Shown piece after piece: positions 16,069-19,627 of a stretch of DNA of 19,627 nt (positions are counted from its first letter, which is position 1; each line of letters begins with the position of its first letter). The notes beneath the pieces were generated by a model, which was not told where the DNA came from, searched no databases, and worked only from the letters and a program-made list of their open reading frames with translations. The translations under genes were made by a program, and so were the position numbers. The stretch is from Desulfovibrio sp. (GTDB lineage Bacteria > Desulfobacterota > Desulfovibrionia > Desulfovibrionales > Desulfovibrionaceae): assembly GCA_020217165.1 (NCBI GenBank), contig JAIWOE010000051.1, positions 1-19,627 on the forward strand, in the 5' to 3' direction.

Positions 16069-16746
16069 ATGTTGTATGAGCTTTGTGAGGTCGGCCGGAC
16101 ATTCCCTGGCCCTGGGGACGGGATTACGGTGCTCAACGCCGTGAGCCTGGGGGTCGAAGCGGGAGAGTCCGTGGCCATTCTGGGGGCCTCCGGCTCGGGC
16201 AAAACGACGCTGTTGTACCTGATGGGCGGCTTGGACCGTCCTTCGCGCGGCGTCGTGCGCTTTCAGGGGACGGACATGGGGACGCTGGACCCGCCGCGGC
16301 TGGCCGCACTGCGCAACCGCGAGCTGGGATTCGTCTTCCAATTTCATCACTTGTTGCCTGAGTTCAGCACCCTGGAAAATGTGGCCATGCCGGGCCTTGT
16401 GGCGGGCCTGCCCAGGCAGGAAGCCCTGGCCCTGGCGGCGACGGCCCTGGAACGCATGGGCATGGGTGCGCGAACACACCACCGCGTCACCACCCTTTCC
16501 GGCGGCGAGCAGCAACGCGTGGCCATCGCCCGCGCCATCTTGCTCTCCCCCAAGGCGCTCCTGGCCGATGAACCCACCGGCAACCTGGACGAAAAAACCG
16601 GGGAACTGGTGGGGAACCTCCTGAAAGAGCTGAACGAGGAACGGGGGATGGCCCTGGTGGTGGTGACGCACAACCACTGCCTCGCCCGCATGATGCACCG
16701 GCAACTGGAACTGTCTTCTGGAGAACTTTATGCGCGTGCGATTTGA
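16069..16746 (+). CDS. lolD: Lipoprotein-releasing ABC ATPase LolD
   Basis: The 225-residue product is a LolD/MacB-type ATPase. It has Walker A GASGSGKTT (39-47), the LolD-style stretch GFVFQFHHLLPEFSTLENV, signature LSGGEQQRVAIARA (143-156), Walker B LLADEPTGNLD (164-174) and switch motif VVTHNH. It energises lipoprotein release through the LolC/E permease encoded upstream. The ATG at 16069 has GGGGAG eight bases before it and gives the normal family length. The frame is open further upstream, but that part is AT-rich and shows no homology. The 3' end overlaps the bamA start by 17 bases, which implies translational coupling with bamA. Confidence 0.95.
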   Translation: MLYELCEVGRTFPGPGDGITVLNAVSLGVEAGESVAILGASGSGKTTLLYLMGGLDRPSRGVVRFQGTDMGTLDPPRLAALRNRELGFVFQFHHLLPEFSTLENVAMPGLVAGLPRQEALALAATALERMGMGARTHHRVTTLSGGEQQRVAIARAILLSPKALLADEPTGNLDEKTGELVGNLLKELNEERGMALVVVTHNHCLARMMHRQLELSSGELYARAI

Positions 16747-19429
16747 TTGGTTTGCCTGGCGTGCACTGGCCCCGGCGCTGTGCTTTGCCTGTACCTTGCT
16801 GGCCTGCCCTGCCTGGGCACAGCCGTCCGACAACAAAGACATCACCATCGCCGTGCTGCCGTTTGAGGTGAATGCCGAGCCTTCTTTGAGCCACCTGCAT
16901 CAAGCGCTGCCCCAGATGGTGGCCGAGCAATTGCGCCAGGCCGGGTTCACCGTGGTGGAGGAATCTGCCCTCAAGCGCCAGATTGCCAATCGCAACGTCC
17001 AGTTCTTGGACCTGAAAACCGCCCGTGAACTGGCCGTGCTCACCAAGGCCAACTACGCCATTTACGGCAGCTTTAGCCAGGCCGGGGAATCCCTGAGCCT
17101 GGACGTGCGCCTGGTGGAGGCCTTTGGCCAGGAGCCAGCGCGCCCCCTGTTCGTCAGCAAAAAAGGCTTGTCCAACGTACCCATCGCCGTGGGCGAGCTG
17201 GCCATGCGCGTGCGCTCCGAGCTGGCCAAGGCGTCCGCCATCGCAGACATCCAGATCCGTGGCCTGGCCTACCTGGATGACGATGTGGTGCTCATGCGCC
17301 TGGGCGTGCAGAAGGGCGATCCGTACGACCCCAGCAAGCTCAACGAAGAGCTCAAGCGCGTCTTTGACCTCGGCTACTTTGACGACGTCAAGGTCTCCGT
17401 GGAGCAGACCGGCGGGGGCACGGTGCTCATTTTTGATGTCAAGGAAAAGCCCCGCATCCAGGCCATCGGCGTCCTGGGCAACAGCGGCATCGATCAGGAC
17501 GACATCATCGAGGCCATGACCACCAAGACTGGCAACGTCCTGAACCTCAAGGTGCTGGCCGAAGACCTCCAGAAAATCCGCGAACTCTACCGCGGCAAGG
17601 GCTACTACCTGGCCCAGGTGGACTATGAGCTGGAACAGACCGGCGCCGCCCAGGCCCGCCTGAACATCGTGGTCAAGGAGTCTAAAAAGCTGTACATCAG
17701 CAAAATTTCCGTGGAAGGCGCCACCACCTTCAGCGAATCCACCCTCAAGGGCGAGATGGTCCTGCGGGAACGCGGCATGCTTTCCTGGATTACCGGCGGC
17801 GGAGTGCTCAAGGAAGAACTGCTGGACCGCGACGCCGCCGTCATCGAAGACTACTACGCCAACCGCGGGTTCATGGACGCCAAGGTCTCCCCGGCCAAGG
17901 TGGACTACACTGAAACGGGCATCGTCATCACGTATACTGTGGTGGAAGGCGAGCGATACAAGGTGGGCGAAATCGCCTTTGATGGCGACCTCCTGGCCCC
18001 CGAAGCCGAACTGCGCAAAATCATCAAGCTCGATGATCTGGCCAAGAATGGCGAGTGGTTCTCCCGGGAAGTGCTCCGGGAAGACGCCAAACGCCTCACC
18101 AATTTCTACAACAACTACGGCTATGCCTTTGCCGAAACCGATGTGAAGTTCCACCGCGCCCCGGATGCTGCCGCCATCAATGTCAGCTTCTCCATGCTCA
18201 AAAACCAGAAGGTCACCCTGCGGCGCATCATCATCGAAGGCAACGACAAGACCCGCGACAACGTCATCCGCCGGGAAATCCTCCTCGCCGACGGCGATGA
18301 TTTCCATGGCACCAAGCTGCAGGCCTCCAAGGAGAACCTCAAGCGGTTGGACCTGTTTGAGACCTACGACATCGAAACCGTGCCCACTGAGGATCCCAAG
18401 GAATTGGATCTCAAGATCCGGGTCAAGGAAAAGTCCACCGGCACCCTGGCTGGCGGTGTGGGCTACGGCTCCTTCGGCGGGGCCTTCGTTTCGGCCAAGA
18501 TCACGGAAAAAAACCTCTTCGGCAGCGGCTACTTTGTGGGCTTCTCCGGCTCCTTCAGCGGCAAGGCCACCCGCTTCGACTTTACTTTTACCAACCCACG
18601 CGTTTGGGATACGCACCTGCTCTTCGGCGTCAACTCCTACTACAACGACCAGAGCTATCCGGAATTTGACAAGGAAGCCATCGGGACGGTGTTCAAATTC
18701 GCCTATCCCATCGGCTACCACACCATTCTGGACTGGTCCTACGGTATCGAGAAATACAAAATCACCGGCGTTGATTGGTGGTCCTCTACCGATCTGCTGC
18801 GTGAAGTGGGTAACCATTGGAGCAGCGTGCTCACCGTGGGCGCCACCCGCAACACCACCAACCGCGACCAGAACCCCAGCGAGGGCACCAAGACCACCAT
18901 CACCGTGTCCATGGGCGGCGGTCCCCTGGGTGGCGACGATGAATTCATCAAGGCCGTGCTGGATTACCACCTGTTCTATCCCCTGCCCTGGGGCCAGGAC
19001 CACATCTTCCACTTCCGCACCCAGGCCGGGGCCATCGGGGCCCTGTTCGGAGACGATGTGCCCGTGTTCGAGCGGTTTTACCTGGGTGGCATAAACTCCC
19101 TGCGCGGCTATGAAGGTCTGCACGTCTCCCCGCGCGACCGCGCCACCGGGGACACCATTGGCGGCTATAAGATGTTCTTTGCCAACTTTGAATACCTGTT
19201 CCCCCTGTATCAGGAATTCGGCCTTCAGGGTGTGGCTTTCTTTGACATGGGCGACTCCTGGGGCAATGCCGACTCGGAAAACTTCGACCTCAAGAAGAGC
19301 GTGGGCGCTGGTCTGCGCTGGTACTCGCCCTTTGGCCCCCTGCGTGTGGAATACGGCTATGCCCTGGACACCATCCGCTCCCAGGGTGATAAATACCGCG
19401 TGGAGTTCTCCATGGGCCAGAGCTTCTAG
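16730..19429 (+). CDS. bamA: Outer-membrane protein assembly factor BamA with an extra N-terminal domain
   Basis: The 899-residue product is a BamA/Omp85 protein that folds and inserts beta-barrel proteins into the outer membrane. A signal peptide ends at AWA (28-30). Residues about 35-165 form an added alpha/beta domain (ITIAVLPFEV, then YAIYGSFSQ and LSLDVRLVEA) resembling the TolB-N/CsgG-like periplasmic fold. Five POTRA domains follow, starting near 171, 241, 320, 409 and 494, and the 16-strand barrel runs from about 570 to the end. LRGY at 791-794 is the conserved loop-6 motif. The C-terminal FSMGQSF ends in Phe, as the beta-signal requires. Typical BamA is about 800 residues, so the additional domain explains the length. 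GGAG lies seven bases before the ATG, which is inside lolD. Genes usually found after bamA, such as skp, are not in view. Confidence 0.96.
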   Translation: MRVRFDWFAWRALAPALCFACTLLACPAWAQPSDNKDITIAVLPFEVNAEPSLSHLHQALPQMVAEQLRQAGFTVVEESALKRQIANRNVQFLDLKTARELAVLTKANYAIYGSFSQAGESLSLDVRLVEAFGQEPARPLFVSKKGLSNVPIAVGELAMRVRSELAKASAIADIQIRGLAYLDDDVVLMRLGVQKGDPYDPSKLNEELKRVFDLGYFDDVKVSVEQTGGGTVLIFDVKEKPRIQAIGVLGNSGIDQDDIIEAMTTKTGNVLNLKVLAEDLQKIRELYRGKGYYLAQVDYELEQTGAAQARLNIVVKESKKLYISKISVEGATTFSESTLKGEMVLRERGMLSWITGGGVLKEELLDRDAAVIEDYYANRGFMDAKVSPAKVDYTETGIVITYTVVEGERYKVGEIAFDGDLLAPEAELRKIIKLDDLAKNGEWFSREVLREDAKRLTNFYNNYGYAFAETDVKFHRAPDAAAINVSFSMLKNQKVTLRRIIIEGNDKTRDNVIRREILLADGDDFHGTKLQASKENLKRLDLFETYDIETVPTEDPKELDLKIRVKEKSTGTLAGGVGYGSFGGAFVSAKITEKNLFGSGYFVGFSGSFSGKATRFDFTFTNPRVWDTHLLFGVNSYYNDQSYPEFDKEAIGTVFKFAYPIGYHTILDWSYGIEKYKITGVDWWSSTDLLREVGNHWSSVLTVGATRNTTNRDQNPSEGTKTTITVSMGGGPLGGDDEFIKAVLDYHLFYPLPWGQDHIFHFRTQAGAIGALFGDDVPVFERFYLGGINSLRGYEGLHVSPRDRATGDTIGGYKMFFANFEYLFPLYQEFGLQGVAFFDMGDSWGNADSENFDLKKSVGAGLRWYSPFGPLRVEYGYALDTIRSQGDKYRVEFSMGQSF

Positions 19430-19439
19430 TGTGACGTCT

Positions 19440-19476
19440 CCGACATAAGGTGGTTAGAAATACCACCTTATGTCGG
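19440..19476. terminator. Large perfect hairpin after bamA
   Basis: A perfect 15-bp inverted repeat, CCGACATAAGGTGGT (19440-19454) and its complement (19462-19476), with a seven-base loop TAGAAAT, begins 11 bases after the bamA stop. No T-run follows on the plus strand, so a simple intrinsic terminator is only one option; an mRNA-end stabiliser or processing site is another. Confidence 0.55.
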
Positions 19477-19552
19477 GGAAGACCGTCCACCAACATGCAT
19501 GGATTCTGGCGGACTCACGGAGCCTGCGGTTCCGGGGCCGCCTGCAAGGTAG

Positions 19553-19604
19553 CCTTGTGTGTTGCGTTTTTTATGGACACGTATTGTGAGGACGCAACAC
19601 AAGG
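19553..19604. repeat. Long imperfect inverted repeat near the right edge
   Basis: The arms are CCTTGTGTGTTGCGT (19553-19567) and ACGCAACACAAGG (19592-19604). They pair over 13 bases, with a two-base TG bulge in the left arm. The 24-base loop starts with a T-run. It lies in non-coding sequence after bamA, and the window ends 23 bases later, so what it borders cannot be seen. Confidence 0.6.
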
Positions 19605-19627
19605 CCCGCACCAACATCTCGCACCAA

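Noticed and set aside
16006..16150. A short frame starting ATG at 16006 with TAAGG just upstream
   Set aside because: It overlaps the start of lolD in another frame and its product has no recognisable features.
16793..16810. A lipobox-like LLAC at residues 23-26 of BamA
   Set aside because: The -2 Leu fits the lipobox poorly, a better signal peptidase I site (AWA at 28-30) follows, and BamA proteins are not lipoproteins.
16487..19123. An 878-codon open frame antisense to bamA
   Set aside because: It mirrors the codons of bamA, whose signal peptide, POTRA repeats and beta-signal are certain. Long antisense frames are expected in GC-rich DNA with strong third-position bias.

Overview
The window looks like chromosomal core sequence from a high-GC sulfate-reducing bacterium of the Desulfovibrio group, most likely Megalodesulfovibrio (Desulfovibrio) gigas or a close relative. 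The main evidence is a 59-codon ferredoxin gene whose product matches, as I remember it, the mature D. gigas ferredoxin II with one difference. The strong GC preference at third codon positions and the lysS-lolC-lolD-bamA order fit this assignment. I had no database, so the species call is an inference.

Left part (1-5000): the 3' end of a Pro/Ala-rich protein runs into a convergent hairpin. On the minus strand follow metF, a MutT-like Nudix hydrolase and a fold-type III PLP enzyme of the D-serine dehydratase/D-threonine aldolase family; these three are packed tightly enough to be one operon. Next come the ferredoxin II gene with its own terminator and a double-domain SagB-type nitroreductase. 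The nitroreductase is divergent from a solitary ECF/CbiO-type ABC ATPase.

Middle (5000-12600): serS is on the plus strand. After it, on the minus strand, lie a SAM-dependent methyltransferase gene and a 29-residue membrane microprotein. Each of these two genes is followed by almost the same 30-base terminator hairpin, so the methyltransferase is bracketed by a duplicated terminator. A chemotaxis pair follows on the plus strand: a transmembrane receptor with a CheR/CheB-tether-like C-terminus, and CheW, ending in a strong terminator. A flavoprotein disulfide oxidoreductase, which lacks the usual catalytic His-Glu pair, comes next. About 440 bases without a recognisable gene separate it from lysS.

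Right part (13000-19627): lysS, a LolC/E permease, the LolD ATPase and the outer-membrane assembly protein BamA lie in one direction. This couples lipoprotein release and outer-membrane protein insertion in one gene block. This BamA carries an extra TolB/CsgG-like domain before its five POTRA domains. The window ends in two large inverted repeats after bamA.

I found no CRISPR array, tRNA, rRNA, phage gene, transposase gene or clear defence system. The most unusual items are the methyltransferase between twin terminators, the microprotein, the SagB/ECF-ATPase divergent pair, and the atypical oxidoreductase.
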